Source: PALSA-1004 sp041483135 (GTDB lineage Bacteria > Pseudomonadota > Gammaproteobacteria > Burkholderiales > SG8-41). From it: a DNA stretch of 64,000 nucleotides. Position numbers and translations under genes: made by a program. Each line of letters starts with the position of its first letter. The stretch's first letter is position 1. Shown in pieces: positions 1-8,777 of this stretch. The notes beneath the pieces were generated by a model. That model made no database searches. It saw only the letters and a list, made by a program, of their open reading frames with translations, and was not told the origin of the DNA. Where the stretch lies: positions 1 to 64,000 of the forward strand of contig JBGPFE010000009.1 in the NCBI GenBank assembly GCA_041483135.1. Direction: 5' to 3'.

Positions 1-1
1 C

Positions 2-2191
2 GGCCGCTATCTGGTGCTGATGCCGAACAATCCGCGTGGCGGCGGCGTGTCGCGCCGCGTCGAAGGCGAGGAACGCACCGAGTTGCGCGAAACCATCGAC
101 CAGCTCGAAGTGCCGCAAGGCATGAGTGTCATTGCGCGTACCGCCGGCATCGGCCGCAATGTCGAGGAGCTTAACTGGGACCTCAACTACCTGCTGCAGT
201 TGTGGCGTGAAATCGAAAGCGCCGCCAAAGCCCAGAGCGGCGCGTTTCTGATTTACCAGGAATCGAGCCTGGTGATCCGCGCCATCCGCGACCATTTCCA
301 CCAGGACATCGGCGAGATCCTGATCGACACCGACGACATCTACGAGCAGGCGCGCGCCTTCATGGGCCACGTCATGCCGGCAAACGTCAACCGCGTGAAG
401 CTCTATCGCGACGACGTGCCGCTTTTTTCGCGCTTCCAGATCGAGCACCAGATCGAGACCGCGTTCTCGCGCCAGGTGTCGCTGCCCTCGGGCGGCGCGA
501 TCGTGATCGATCACACCGAGGCGCTGGTTTCGATCGACGTCAACTCGGCGCGCTCCACTCGCGGCGCCGACATCGAGGAAACCGCCTTCCGCACCAATCT
601 CGAGGCCGCCGACGAGCTCGCGCGCCAATTGCGGCTGCGCGACCTCGGGGGGCTCATCGTGATCGACTTCATCGACATGGAGAGCGCCCGTAACCAGCGT
701 GAAGTCGAAAACCGCTTGCGCGACGCGCTGCGTGTCGACCGCGCGCGCGTGCAGACCGGCAAAATTTCGCGTTTCGGCCTGATGGAGTTGTCGCGCCAGC
801 GGCTGCGTCCGGCGCTCTCCGAAGGCAGCCACATCCCCTGCCCGCGCTGCCACGGCACCGGCCACATCCGCGGCATCGAATCGACCGCGCTGCACATCCT
901 GCGCATCCTGCAGGAAGAAGCGATGAAGGAAAACACCGGCGCGGTGCACGCGCAAGTGCCGGTCGACGTTGCGACCTATCTGTTGAACGAGAAGCGCGCC
1001 GAATTCCATTCGATCGAGTCGAGGCTCAAGGTCAACGTCGTGCTGATCCCGAATATTCATCTTGAGACGCCGAATTACACGGTGACGCGCCTGAAGCACG
1101 AGGAACTGAACCAGGCTGACGTGCCGCCGCCGAGTTACGAAATGGTCGCCATGCCGGAAAAAACCGCGGCCGGCCTGCCTTCCGCCCAAACCGAGCCGCC
1201 CGCACCGCGCCAGGAAGCAGCGGTGAAAGGCATCACACCGTCACAGCCTGCACCGATAGTGGAGCCCAAAGCCAGACCGGCGCCGGCAGCAGCGCTGCCG
1301 AAATCCGGGCCGTCGATCATCGGCAAGATTTTCGGCTGGTTCAAGCGCGGCCAACCCCAAGTCAAGGAAGTCAAGCCACAACCCGTGTACGAACGGGCCG
1401 AGCGCGGTCAGCGCCCGGAACGCGGTCAGCGCCGCGGCAGACCTAACGCGCCCCCGCGTCGCGACGGTCGCGGCGAACAGCGTGAACGGCCGCCTCAGTT
1501 GCAACGCAGCGACCGCGGCGAGCAGCGCCCGCCGCGCGAGCAGCCACGCCGCGAGGGACAACCGCAGCGCCCGCCACGGCCGGTGCAGCCGGAACTGCCT
1601 CAGGCTGAAGCGGGTGTAGCGTTGGCGCAGCCGCACGAACAGGCGCCGCGCCATGAGGGCGAGGGACGCGGCCGCAGCCGCCGTCGCGGACGGGGAGGTC
1701 GCGATCGTTCTGAAGGACGCGACAATCGTCCCGCGACAGCGGAATCCGCTCAGTCGGCGCAGGCGGCGGAGCTGCAGAACGAATTGCCATACATCCAGAA
1801 TAAACCGCCCGCGTACCCCGCGGATGAAGCCGTACAGCCCGTAATGGCGGATGCCGCCGCAGCCGGAACAGGGCTGTCACCGGCACCGGCGCCGTATCCG
1901 GCGGAAGCACCGCAAGTCGCACCGGTTGAGGAAATCCGCCACGCCGAGGCGCCCGTTGCCGAGCGCGTGGTCGAGCCGCTGCTGCCCGCCCCGACAAGTC
2001 GTGCGACACCGGCGACGCTCGAGCCGATCATACTGCCGCCCGATCTCGAACTGATCGAGACCGATCCGGAAAAACTGCACATGGCGTCAAGCAAAGTGGA
2101 GCCGCCGCAACCGCCAAGGCCGCCGCGCGTACATCCGCCGCTGCCGCCAGTGAGCGACGAGCCTCTGGTCCAAATAGAAACGCAGAAGTAA
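2..2191 (+). CDS. rne: Ribonuclease E/G, 5' end outside the window
   Basis: Endoribonuclease that starts mRNA decay and processes rRNA and tRNA, normally the scaffold of the degradosome at the inner membrane. The frame is already open at base 2 and reads GRYLVLMPNNP, a segment inside the family's N-terminal half, so the S1 domain start lies upstream and the first in-window ATG (14) is not the true start. Visible features are the catalytic DNase I-like part (IDVNSARSTRG, GGLIVIDFIDM with its metal-binding aspartates), the Zn-link CPRCHGTG, and then about 330 residues of Arg/Pro/Ala/Gln-rich low-complexity tail typical of the disordered RNase E C-terminus. The tail makes RNase E more likely than RNase G. 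A terminator follows directly. Confidence 0.93.
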   Translation, partial: GRYLVLMPNNPRGGGVSRRVEGEERTELRETIDQLEVPQGMSVIARTAGIGRNVEELNWDLNYLLQLWREIESAAKAQSGAFLIYQESSLVIRAIRDHFHQDIGEILIDTDDIYEQARAFMGHVMPANVNRVKLYRDDVPLFSRFQIEHQIETAFSRQVSLPSGGAIVIDHTEALVSIDVNSARSTRGADIEETAFRTNLEAADELARQLRLRDLGGLIVIDFIDMESARNQREVENRLRDALRVDRARVQTGKISRFGLMELSRQRLRPALSEGSHIPCPRCHGTGHIRGIESTALHILRILQEEAMKENTGAVHAQVPVDVATYLLNEKRAEFHSIESRLKVNVVLIPNIHLETPNYTVTRLKHEELNQADVPPPSYEMVAMPEKTAAGLPSAQTEPPAPRQEAAVKGITPSQPAPIVEPKARPAPAAALPKSGPSIIGKIFGWFKRGQPQVKEVKPQPVYERAERGQRPERGQRRGRPNAPPRRDGRGEQRERPPQLQRSDRGEQRPPREQPRREGQPQRPPRPVQPELPQAEAGVALAQPHEQAPRHEGEGRGRSRRRGRGGRDRSEGRDNRPATAESAQSAQAAELQNELPYIQNKPPAYPADEAVQPVMADAAAAGTGLSPAPAPYPAEAPQVAPVEEIRHAEAPVAERVVEPLLPAPTSRATPATLEPIILPPDLELIETDPEKLHMASSKVEPPQPPRPPRVHPPLPPVSDEPLVQIETQK

Positions 2192-2200
2192 CTCCGGAAA

Positions 2201-2239
2201 ATGCCGAGCCGCAATTGATCTGCGGCCCGGTATTTTTTC
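2201..2239 (+). terminator. Rho-independent terminator after rne
   Basis: An inverted repeat (CCGAGCCGCA against TGCGGCCCGG, one mismatch, 7-nt loop) is followed by TATTTTTT. It lies between convergent rne and the phosphatase gene. The T-run is on the plus side, so it mainly serves rne. Confidence 0.8.
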
Positions 2240-2714
2240 AGACGCGGCTCACCTGCCGCAAACGGTCGAGCAGGCCCGCACTGATCTGCTCGATCATATC
2301 GAGCACCTGTTCGAAACCCTGCGCCCCGCCATAGTACGGGTCGGGCACTTCCTGGCCCGCGTACTTTTCATGAAAATTGCCATATAACGCCAGCTTGTGA
2401 GTGTGCTGCGGCGGGCACATGCGCTCAAGCAATTCCAGATTATGGCGGTCCATCGCCACCACATGATCGAACCGTTCGAAATCCTGCTTGCCGACCTGGC
2501 GTCCGCGCAGGCCGCTCATATCGTAACCCTGTTTTGATGCAGCACGCTGCGCGCGCGCATCGGGCGGCTCGCCGATATGGTAGTCGTGCGTGCCGGCGGA
2601 GTCGCACTCGATCAGATGGTCGAATCCCGCCCGTTTCACCGCGTGCCTGAACACTGCTTCCGCGGTCGGCGAGCGGCATATGTTGCCCATGCATACGAAC
2701 AGCACGCGCGTCAT
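2238..2714 (-). CDS. Low-molecular-weight protein tyrosine phosphatase
   Basis: Cytosolic phosphatase of the LMW-PTP/arsenate reductase fold, 158 residues, the usual family length. The P-loop CMGNICRS carries the nucleophile Cys8 and Arg14, and the general-acid aspartate is in PDPYYGG (about Asp125). The N-terminus VLFVCMGNICRSPTAE is canonical. It overlaps the end of uvrB by 4 bp and is probably co-transcribed with it. No tyrosine kinase or exopolysaccharide gene is nearby, so a Wzb-like role is not supported by context. The substrate is unknown. Confidence 0.9.
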   Translation of the reverse strand: MTRVLFVCMGNICRSPTAEAVFRHAVKRAGFDHLIECDSAGTHDYHIGEPPDARAQRAASKQGYDMSGLRGRQVGKQDFERFDHVVAMDRHNLELLERMCPPQHTHKLALYGNFHEKYAGQEVPDPYYGGAQGFEQVLDMIEQISAGLLDRLRQVSRV

Positions 2715-4783
2715 GCCGCCAACCCGATGAACAGCCGCTGCTTGAGTTTTTTCAGCTCGTCTCGCCGCTCAGCGGCGCGCTCGAATTCGAGGTTCCTCGC
2801 GGCATCGAGCATTTCTTTTTCGACGCGCTTGATCTCGCGCGCGAGTTCCTTCTCGCTCATCGCCTCGTACGCCGCTGCGGCCTGCGCCGCCTTCAACTGC
2901 TGGTGCGCTTCCTGCGCGTCGTATACGCCGTCGATCATGTCGCGCACTCCCTTGATGATCCCCTGCGGCGTGATGCCGCGCTGCCTGTTGTAGGCAATTT
3001 GTTTATTACGGCGGCGCTCGGTCTCGCCGATCGCGCGCTTCATCGAGTCGGTGACCTTGTCGGCATACATGATCGCTTTGCCGTTGATGTGGCGCGCCGC
3101 GCGGCCTGTGGTCTGGATCAGCGAGCGCTCGGACCGCAGGAATCCCTCCTTGTCGGCGTCCAGGATCGCCACCAGCGATACTTCGGGCAGATCGAGCCCC
3201 TCGCGCAGCAGATTGATGCCAACCAGCACATCGAACTCGCCGAGCCGCAAATCGCGGATGATTTCGACGCGTTCGACGGTATCGATGTCGGAATGCAGGT
3301 AACGCACTTTGGCGCCATGCTCGGCAAGATAGTCGGTGAGGTCTTCCGCCATGCGCTTGGTGAGCGTCGTCACCAGCACGCGCTCTTTCACCTTCACCCG
3401 CTCGCCGATTTCCGACAGCAGGTCGTCGACCTGGGTCGATGCCGGCCGCACTTCAATTTGCGGGTCGACCAGGCCGGTCGGCCGCACCACCTGCTCCACC
3501 ACCTGCGCCTGGTGCTCGCGCTCGTATTCGGCCGGCGTGGCCGAAACGAAAACCGTGCGCTTCATCAGGCGCTCGAATTCGTCGAGCCGCAGCGGCCGGT
3601 TGTCGAGCGCCGACGGCAGGCGGAAGCCGTAATTGACGAGGTTTTCCTTGCGCGCACGGTCGCCGCGATACATGCCGCCGAGCTGCGGCATCGTAACGTG
3701 GCTCTCGTCGATGAACATCAGCGAGTCGGGCGGCAGGTAATCGATCAATGTCGGCGGCGGCTCGCCTTCCTCGCGGCCCGACAAATGGCGCGAGTAGTTC
3801 TCGATGCCCTTGCAGAAGCCCATCTCGACCAGCATCTCGAGATCGAAACGCGTGCGCTGCTCGATGCGCTGCGCTTCGACCAGCTTGTTCTCGCGCTGGA
3901 AGAATTCGATGCGCTCCCGCAATTCGTCCTTGATGGCCTCGATCGCGCGCAGCGTGGTGGCCCGGGGCGTCACGTAATGGCTCGATGGGTAAACGGTGAA
4001 GCGCGATACGCGCTGCAGGATGTGCCCGGTCAACGGGTCGAACACCGACAGGTTCTCGACCTCGTCGTCGAACAGGCTGACGCGGATCGCGGATTCGGAG
4101 TTCTCCGCAGGAAAGATGTCGAGCACGTCGCCGCGCACGCGAAAGGTGCCGCGCTTGAACTCGATTTCGTTGCGCTCGTACTGCATCTCGACGAGCCGCT
4201 GGATCGCATCGCGCTGCGTGAGCTTCTCCTTCTCGCGCAGATGCAGGATCATGTTGTGATAATCGGACGGATCGCCGATGCCGTAGATCGCCGATACGGT
4301 GGCGACGATGATGGTGTCGCGCCGCTCGAGCAGCGACTTGGTCGCCGACAGCCGCATCTGCTCGATGTGCTCGTTGATGCTCGAATCCTTTTCGATGAAC
4401 AGGTCGCGCGACGGCACGTACGCTTCGGGCTGGTAGTAATCGTAGTACGACACGAAATACTCGACCGCATTTTCCGGAAAGAACTCGCGCATCTCGGAAT
4501 ACAGCTGCGCCGCGAGCGTCTTGTTGGGCGCCATGATGATCGCCGGGCAGCCGAGCCGCGCGATCACGTGCGCCATGGTATAGGTCTTGCCCGAGCCGGT
4601 GACGCCGAGCAGCGTCTGGTAGGCAAGCCCGTCCCGAATGCCCTCGGTCAGCTTGGCGATTGCCTCCGGCTGGTCGCCGGCCGGTTCGAACGCCTGGTGC
4701 AGCCGGTACAGACTGCCGGGGAAAGTCATCGGCGTCGGCAGCGGGCGTACCGCGGGCTCGGTCTTCAGTGCAGGTGTGGTCAT
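2711..4783 (-). CDS. uvrB: Excinuclease ABC subunit B
   Basis: Damage-verifying helicase-like subunit of UvrABC nucleotide excision repair. In order: Walker A GVTGSGKT, the beta-hairpin region FVSYYDYYQPEAYVP used for damage probing, the helicase box DESH, and a C-terminal UVR domain (about the last 40 residues) that contacts UvrC. The frame stays open to 4930, but those 49 extra residues are unlike UvrB. The ATG at 4783 gives 690 residues; the ATG at 4729 gives 672, close to E. coli's 673. Neither has a strong Shine-Dalgarno, so the start is uncertain. It is divergent from the aminotransferase gene across about 155 bp. Confidence 0.96.
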   Translation of the reverse strand: MTTPALKTEPAVRPLPTPMTFPGSLYRLHQAFEPAGDQPEAIAKLTEGIRDGLAYQTLLGVTGSGKTYTMAHVIARLGCPAIIMAPNKTLAAQLYSEMREFFPENAVEYFVSYYDYYQPEAYVPSRDLFIEKDSSINEHIEQMRLSATKSLLERRDTIIVATVSAIYGIGDPSDYHNMILHLREKEKLTQRDAIQRLVEMQYERNEIEFKRGTFRVRGDVLDIFPAENSESAIRVSLFDDEVENLSVFDPLTGHILQRVSRFTVYPSSHYVTPRATTLRAIEAIKDELRERIEFFQRENKLVEAQRIEQRTRFDLEMLVEMGFCKGIENYSRHLSGREEGEPPPTLIDYLPPDSLMFIDESHVTMPQLGGMYRGDRARKENLVNYGFRLPSALDNRPLRLDEFERLMKRTVFVSATPAEYEREHQAQVVEQVVRPTGLVDPQIEVRPASTQVDDLLSEIGERVKVKERVLVTTLTKRMAEDLTDYLAEHGAKVRYLHSDIDTVERVEIIRDLRLGEFDVLVGINLLREGLDLPEVSLVAILDADKEGFLRSERSLIQTTGRAARHINGKAIMYADKVTDSMKRAIGETERRRNKQIAYNRQRGITPQGIIKGVRDMIDGVYDAQEAHQQLKAAQAAAAYEAMSEKELAREIKRVEKEMLDAARNLEFERAAERRDELKKLKQRLFIGLAA

Positions 4784-4939
4784 CGCGTCGATGCAGTTAA
4801 ACCGTTTATTGTCCCACAGCGCGCCCGGCCGTTGCCAGCCTTTGACCGCGTGCCGGCGATTTCGGATGCCCGCCCACACTGGAGACGAGCGAGCGGGTAA
4901 AATACTTTTTCGTCCACTTACCATTACCAACCTGCCTAG

Positions 4940-6145
4940 ATGAGCTTATCCCTGCTTGCAGCCGTTGAAATGGCGCCGCGCGACCCGATTCTGGGCGTCA
5001 CCGAAGCTTTCGTCGCCGATACCAACCCCGCCAAGGTGAACCTCGGCGTCGGCGTCTATTACGACGACAACGGCAAGGTCCCCGTCCTCGATTGTGTCCG
5101 CCGTGCCGGGCAAAAACTCGCTGCCAGCGCGGCCCCGCACGGTTACCTGCCGATCGATGGGCTGCAGGCTTACGATCGCGCCGTGCAGGCGGAACTCTTC
5201 GGCGCCAGGAGCGAAGTGATACAGGCGGGACGTGCGGTGACGGTGCAAGCCCTGGGCGGCACCGGCGGCCTGAAGACAGGCGCGGATCTGCTGCGCCGAA
5301 TCGATCCGGGCGCCCAGGTGTGGATCAGCGACCCGAGCTGGGAAAACCACCGTGCACTGTTCGAATACGCCGGCTTCACGGTCAACAGCTACCCCTATTA
5401 CGACGCGGCCACACACGGCGTCAACTTCGACGCCATGGCGGCCGCGCTGCAGAAGCTGCCGGCGGGAGCCATCGTCGTGCTGCACGCCTGCTGCCATAAC
5501 CCGACCGGCGCCGACCTCACCGCCGGACAGTGGGAGCGCGTGATCGAGATCGTCAATGCGCGCGGGCTGGTGCCGTTTCTCGACATCGCCTATCAGGGTT
5601 TCGCCGACGGCCTCGATGCCGATGCGGCCGCGGTGCGCCGCTTCGCGCAAGCCTGCCCCTTCACGCTCGTTTCGAGCTCATTCTCGAAGTCGCTGTCGCT
5701 GTACGGCGAGCGCGTGGGCGCGCTCAGCGTTGCCACCGGCAATGCGGACGAAGCCGCCCGCGTGCTGAGCCAGATCAAGCGCGTGATCCGGACCAACTAC
5801 TCGAACCCTCCGCTCTTCGGCGGCCAGACCGTTGCCGCCGTGCTGACTACGCCCGAGCTGCGGACGCTGTGGGACCAGGAGCTTGGACAGATGCGCGACC
5901 GCATCAAGGTGATGCGCCGCCAGCTCGTCGAGAAAATCCGCGCAATCCGCGCTGATTTCGACTTCAGCTTCATCATCGGGCAACGGGGCATGTTCTCCTA
6001 CTCCGGCCTGACCACGGAGCAGGTGCAGCGGCTGCGCAAAGAGTATGCGATCTACGCGATCGACAGCGGCCGCATCTGCGTCGCGGCGCTGAACTCGAAA
6101 AACATCGACTACGTCGCCAAGGCGGTCGCCAGCGTGCTGGTGTAA
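4940..6145 (+). CDS. Class I aspartate/aromatic aminotransferase
   Basis: PLP-dependent transaminase of the AspC/TyrB group that moves the amino group between aspartate or aromatic amino acids and 2-oxoglutarate. The 401-residue length is typical. The PLP-binding lysine is Lys250 in SSFSKSLSLYGERVG, NPTG (HNPTGAD) is present, and the C-terminal arginine that binds the alpha-carboxylate is in the region SGRICVAALN. Sequence cannot decide between tyrosine and aspartate preference. The position next to uvrB is common in betaproteobacteria. Its 3' end runs into a heptad repeat. Confidence 0.93.
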   Translation: MSLSLLAAVEMAPRDPILGVTEAFVADTNPAKVNLGVGVYYDDNGKVPVLDCVRRAGQKLAASAAPHGYLPIDGLQAYDRAVQAELFGARSEVIQAGRAVTVQALGGTGGLKTGADLLRRIDPGAQVWISDPSWENHRALFEYAGFTVNSYPYYDAATHGVNFDAMAAALQKLPAGAIVVLHACCHNPTGADLTAGQWERVIEIVNARGLVPFLDIAYQGFADGLDADAAAVRRFAQACPFTLVSSSFSKSLSLYGERVGALSVATGNADEAARVLSQIKRVIRTNYSNPPLFGGQTVAAVLTTPELRTLWDQELGQMRDRIKVMRRQLVEKIRAIRADFDFSFIIGQRGMFSYSGLTTEQVQRLRKEYAIYAIDSGRICVAALNSKNIDYVAKAVASVLV

Positions 6146-6215
6146 CGGGTGATGGGCGATGGGTAATGAGTGATGGGTAAAGGGGGTTAACCCCACTCGC
6201 CTCTCGCTTGTCGCC
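6146..6215. repeat. Intergenic heptad repeat with central palindrome (copy 1)
   Basis: Short direct units repeat with a 7-base step (TGATGGG, CGATGGG, TAATGAG, TGATGGG). They are followed by the 12-base palindrome GGGGTTAACCCC (6183-6194) and then by complementary-style heptads (CTCGCCT, CTCGCTT, GTCGCCT). It fills the gap between two convergent genes. Similar elements are at 32002 and 37818. Confidence 0.6.
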
Positions 6216-7568
6216 TCACCGCTTCTTTTTCTCTTCCTTGCTGCCGCCAAACAGATTTTCGATGGCCTGCCCGGCTTTCATGCCGAGCCCGGTGCCGACA
6301 CCCGGCATCAGCACGGTACCGATTGCCGCGCCGGCCATGGTCCCACCGGTGGGATAGAGCAGCGGCGAGTGGACTGTTCCCGCGACATTGAGCGGAACAT
6401 TGGCGCTGGTGCCCAGCGCTTTGACCTGGGCGTTGATGCGCCCGGAGAGATCTTTCTTCGGCGAGATATTCACATTGCCGTCGGCGGCCAGCACGCCCGA
6501 GGCAATCTTGAGTTGCGTAAATCGGAAAGCGCCCCCCTCCATATTGAGATGGCCGGACAACAGGTCGAAATGCGTCTCGCCGCCAGTCACGCCCTGCTTG
6601 ATCAGACTGGTCGCCGCTTGCTTGATATCGACGCCGTGAAGCACGCCGTTCTGCACGTTGAACGGCGTTTCCAGCCGCAGCGCGCTCATCAGCTGATTTG
6701 CGTCAGCTGCCGACGCCGAGAACACCGGCTTGGCGGTAAGCTTGCCGCTCATATTGGTGCCCGGCGCAAGCAGCGGTACCAGCGACTTGAGCTCTACCTG
6801 ATTGACGTCGAAACCGCCCTTGAGCCGCAGCCCTTTCTGCCAGCCGGCGGTCGCTTTGCCGTTCACCGTGCCGCCATAGAGCTTGGCGCTCACCTGGCTG
6901 AAGTCGGCGGCGTTGAGCGTCGCCACGCCTTTGATGAGCAGCTCGTCGAACACGATCGCCGGTCCGACCGGCAGCGTCCACGATTTCGCGCTGGCATCGA
7001 TCAGATAATTCGACTTGTCGGGTTTGACGGAAGCCTTGAGCTTGCCGTCCTGCGTAGTGATCAACGCGTCTTCCGGCTCGCCCTTGCTGTTGAGACTTAC
7101 GCGCGCATCGAACGGACCGAAACTTGCCTTGTCGTGCCTGACCAATGCGTTGACGAGACGGATGCTCTCGACCCGGACCTGCGGCGATTGCTGCGGCGGC
7201 TTGGTGTCATCCGGCTTGCTCCATGCCGGAATCCTGTCAATCGCCTTCTGCGTCAACACCAGCGAGTGGATCTCGATGCTCTTGATGACCTTGGTCGACT
7301 CCAGCAGCGAAAAAAGATCGGGCGTCACGATCACTGTTTCGACCTTGATGTCGTCGGTCTTGCCGACCGTGATGCGGTCGATCGTTACATGCGGCAATGG
7401 CAGCGCCGAAAATTTGATGCCTTTAATAGATACCGGCTCTTTAAGCCTGACGGAAACCTCTTTCTCGATCCGCGGAATGTAATCGTTGAGCGAAATGAAA
7501 AACGGCAGTGCGAGCGCTACCGCAAGCAGCAATGCAAGCGCAACCAGTATGCGTTTAAGCCATTTCAT
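6216..7568 (-). CDS. AsmA-family protein
   Basis: Inner-membrane-anchored periplasmic protein of the AsmA/TamB-like group, a family linked to outer-membrane phospholipid transport and assembly. One N-terminal transmembrane helix (about residues 5-25, rich in Leu/Ala/Val) is followed by the family opening (FFISLNDYIPRIEKEV, then repeated beta-strand units with the pattern IKGIKFSALPLPHVTIDRI). The C-terminal AsmA_2-like segment includes DLSGRINAQVKALG. At 450 residues it is shorter than E. coli AsmA (617). A Gly-rich stretch near the C-terminus ends in a Lys/Arg tail (EEKKKR). The exact role is unknown. Confidence 0.85.
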   Translation of the reverse strand: MKWLKRILVALALLLAVALALPFFISLNDYIPRIEKEVSVRLKEPVSIKGIKFSALPLPHVTIDRITVGKTDDIKVETVIVTPDLFSLLESTKVIKSIEIHSLVLTQKAIDRIPAWSKPDDTKPPQQSPQVRVESIRLVNALVRHDKASFGPFDARVSLNSKGEPEDALITTQDGKLKASVKPDKSNYLIDASAKSWTLPVGPAIVFDELLIKGVATLNAADFSQVSAKLYGGTVNGKATAGWQKGLRLKGGFDVNQVELKSLVPLLAPGTNMSGKLTAKPVFSASAADANQLMSALRLETPFNVQNGVLHGVDIKQAATSLIKQGVTGGETHFDLLSGHLNMEGGAFRFTQLKIASGVLAADGNVNISPKKDLSGRINAQVKALGTSANVPLNVAGTVHSPLLYPTGGTMAGAAIGTVLMPGVGTGLGMKAGQAIENLFGGSKEEKKKR

Positions 7569-7656
7569 GCCGGTTTCAAGCGGGTAGTATCATTGACCGG
7601 GTGGGGCCAAACTATTACTATACGCGCCTGTTGCAGCGCCTTCCACCCGCTCTCAT

Positions 7657-7732
7657 TCCCCGATAGCTCAGTTGGTAGAGCAACGGACTGTTAATCCGTG
7701 TGTCCCTGGTTCGAGCCCAGGTCGGGGAGCCA
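7657..7732 (+). tRNA. tRNA-Asn (anticodon GTT)
   Basis: A 76-base cloverleaf. Acceptor arm TCCCCGA pairs with TCGGGGA, the D-arm has AGCTCAGTTGGTAGAGC, the anticodon stem-loop is GGACTGTTAATCC with GTT at 7690-7692, the T-arm contains GGTTCGAGCC, the discriminator is G, and CCA (7730-7732) is encoded. No integrase or duplicated 3' end lies nearby. Confidence 0.97.
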
Positions 7733-7776
7733 AAAAAACAGGGATTCAATCGCGAGATTGAATCCCTTTTGTTTTC
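7732..7776. terminator. Bidirectional terminator between tRNA-Asn and the Bug gene
   Basis: A perfect 11-bp stem (GGGATTCAATC, loop GCGA, GATTGAATCCC; 7741-7766) is flanked by TTTTGTTTT on the right and AAAAAAA on the left. It can end the tRNA transcript on the plus strand and the efflux/Bug transcript on the minus strand. Confidence 0.85.
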
Positions 7777-7840
7777 TTCGGCAACCCTATTCCGGTTTTG
7801 CTTTCGACGCTTTCACAACGATCGCCCAGCGCTCGATTTC

Positions 7841-8758
7841 CTACTGCAGGTATTTGCGGAAATACTCCGGGGTTTCCGTGATCGTGTCTGCGCCGGTTTG
7901 CGCGATCCGCGCGCGAAAGTCCTCCTTCCGCACGGCTTTGACGATCACCGCATTCAGCGCATTGATAACGTCAGCGGGTGTTCCAGCCGGCGCCAATACC
8001 CCGTACCAGGTTTGAGTGACAAAACCCGCCAGGCCGCCTTCGATCATGGTCGGCAGCTCGGGCAGCAGCGGCGAACGCTTCGCGCTCGTGATCCCCAGCG
8101 CCCGGATTCTGCCGGGGGTCATCAACGGTTGCGCCGAAGGAATGTTGTTGAACGAGAAATCCACCTCCCCGCTCGCGAGCGCGGTCATCGAGGGCGCGCT
8201 GCCTTTGTACGGGATATGCGTCATATCGACGCCAATCTTGATCTTGATCAGCTCGCCGGCCAGGTGCTGCGAGCTGCCGCTTCCCGACGAGGAAAAATTG
8301 AGCTTGCCGGGATTCTTCCTGGCGACGGCAATAAATTCCCGGACGTTTCTGGCCGGAAACGAGGGATGCACCAGCAACAGATTCGGGCTCGTGGCGAATA
8401 CCGCGACCGGTGCAAAATCCCTGACCGGATCGTAGCTGAGCTTCGGGTAAAGACTGACGTTGATCCCCAGCGCGGCGGAACTCAGGAACAGCGTATACCC
8501 GTCGTTGGGCGATTTTGCGACGTACTCCGCGGCCACGTTCTGCGCCGCGCCGGCCCGGTTTTCCACGATGACCTGTTGCCCCGTTGCTTCCGTTATCTGC
8601 TGGGCGATCAGCCTGCCCATGATATCGCTGCCGCCGCCCGGCGCGTAACCCACGATCATTCTTATCGGTTTCGCCGGATATTTCGGCGATTGCGCGAATG
8701 CCGATCCGCACAGGCACAGCAACACTCCGCACGCAAAAACGAATTTCCTGAACGTCAT
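7841..8758 (-). CDS. Bug-family solute-binding protein (TctC-like)
   Basis: Periplasmic binding protein of the tripartite tricarboxylate transporter (Bug) family, which captures carboxylates and related anions. The ATG at 8758 was chosen because it has a strong ribosome site (AGGAGGAA) and opens a clean signal peptide (MTFRKFVFACGVLLCLCGSAFA); the longer open frame from 8851 lacks both. Family marks are YPAKPIRMIVGYAPGGGSD and IPYKGSAPSMTAL. No TctA/TctB membrane subunits are in the window. The gene starts 19 bp after the efflux outer-membrane factor on the same strand, so it may be the last gene of that operon. The ligand is unknown. Confidence 0.9.
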   Translation of the reverse strand: MTFRKFVFACGVLLCLCGSAFAQSPKYPAKPIRMIVGYAPGGGSDIMGRLIAQQITEATGQQVIVENRAGAAQNVAAEYVAKSPNDGYTLFLSSAALGINVSLYPKLSYDPVRDFAPVAVFATSPNLLLVHPSFPARNVREFIAVARKNPGKLNFSSSGSGSSQHLAGELIKIKIGVDMTHIPYKGSAPSMTALASGEVDFSFNNIPSAQPLMTPGRIRALGITSAKRSPLLPELPTMIEGGLAGFVTQTWYGVLAPAGTPADVINALNAVIVKAVRKEDFRARIAQTGADTITETPEYFRKYLQ

Positions 8759-8777
8759 GACTATTCCTCCTGAAATA

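Noticed and set aside
2903..4900. 665-codon open frame opposite uvrB
   Set aside because: Antisense shadow of a GC-rich gene; no domain, and uvrB is unambiguous.
7657..7732. tRNA-Asn as an integration site
   Set aside because: No integrase gene, no duplicated tRNA 3' end and no phage genes nearby.
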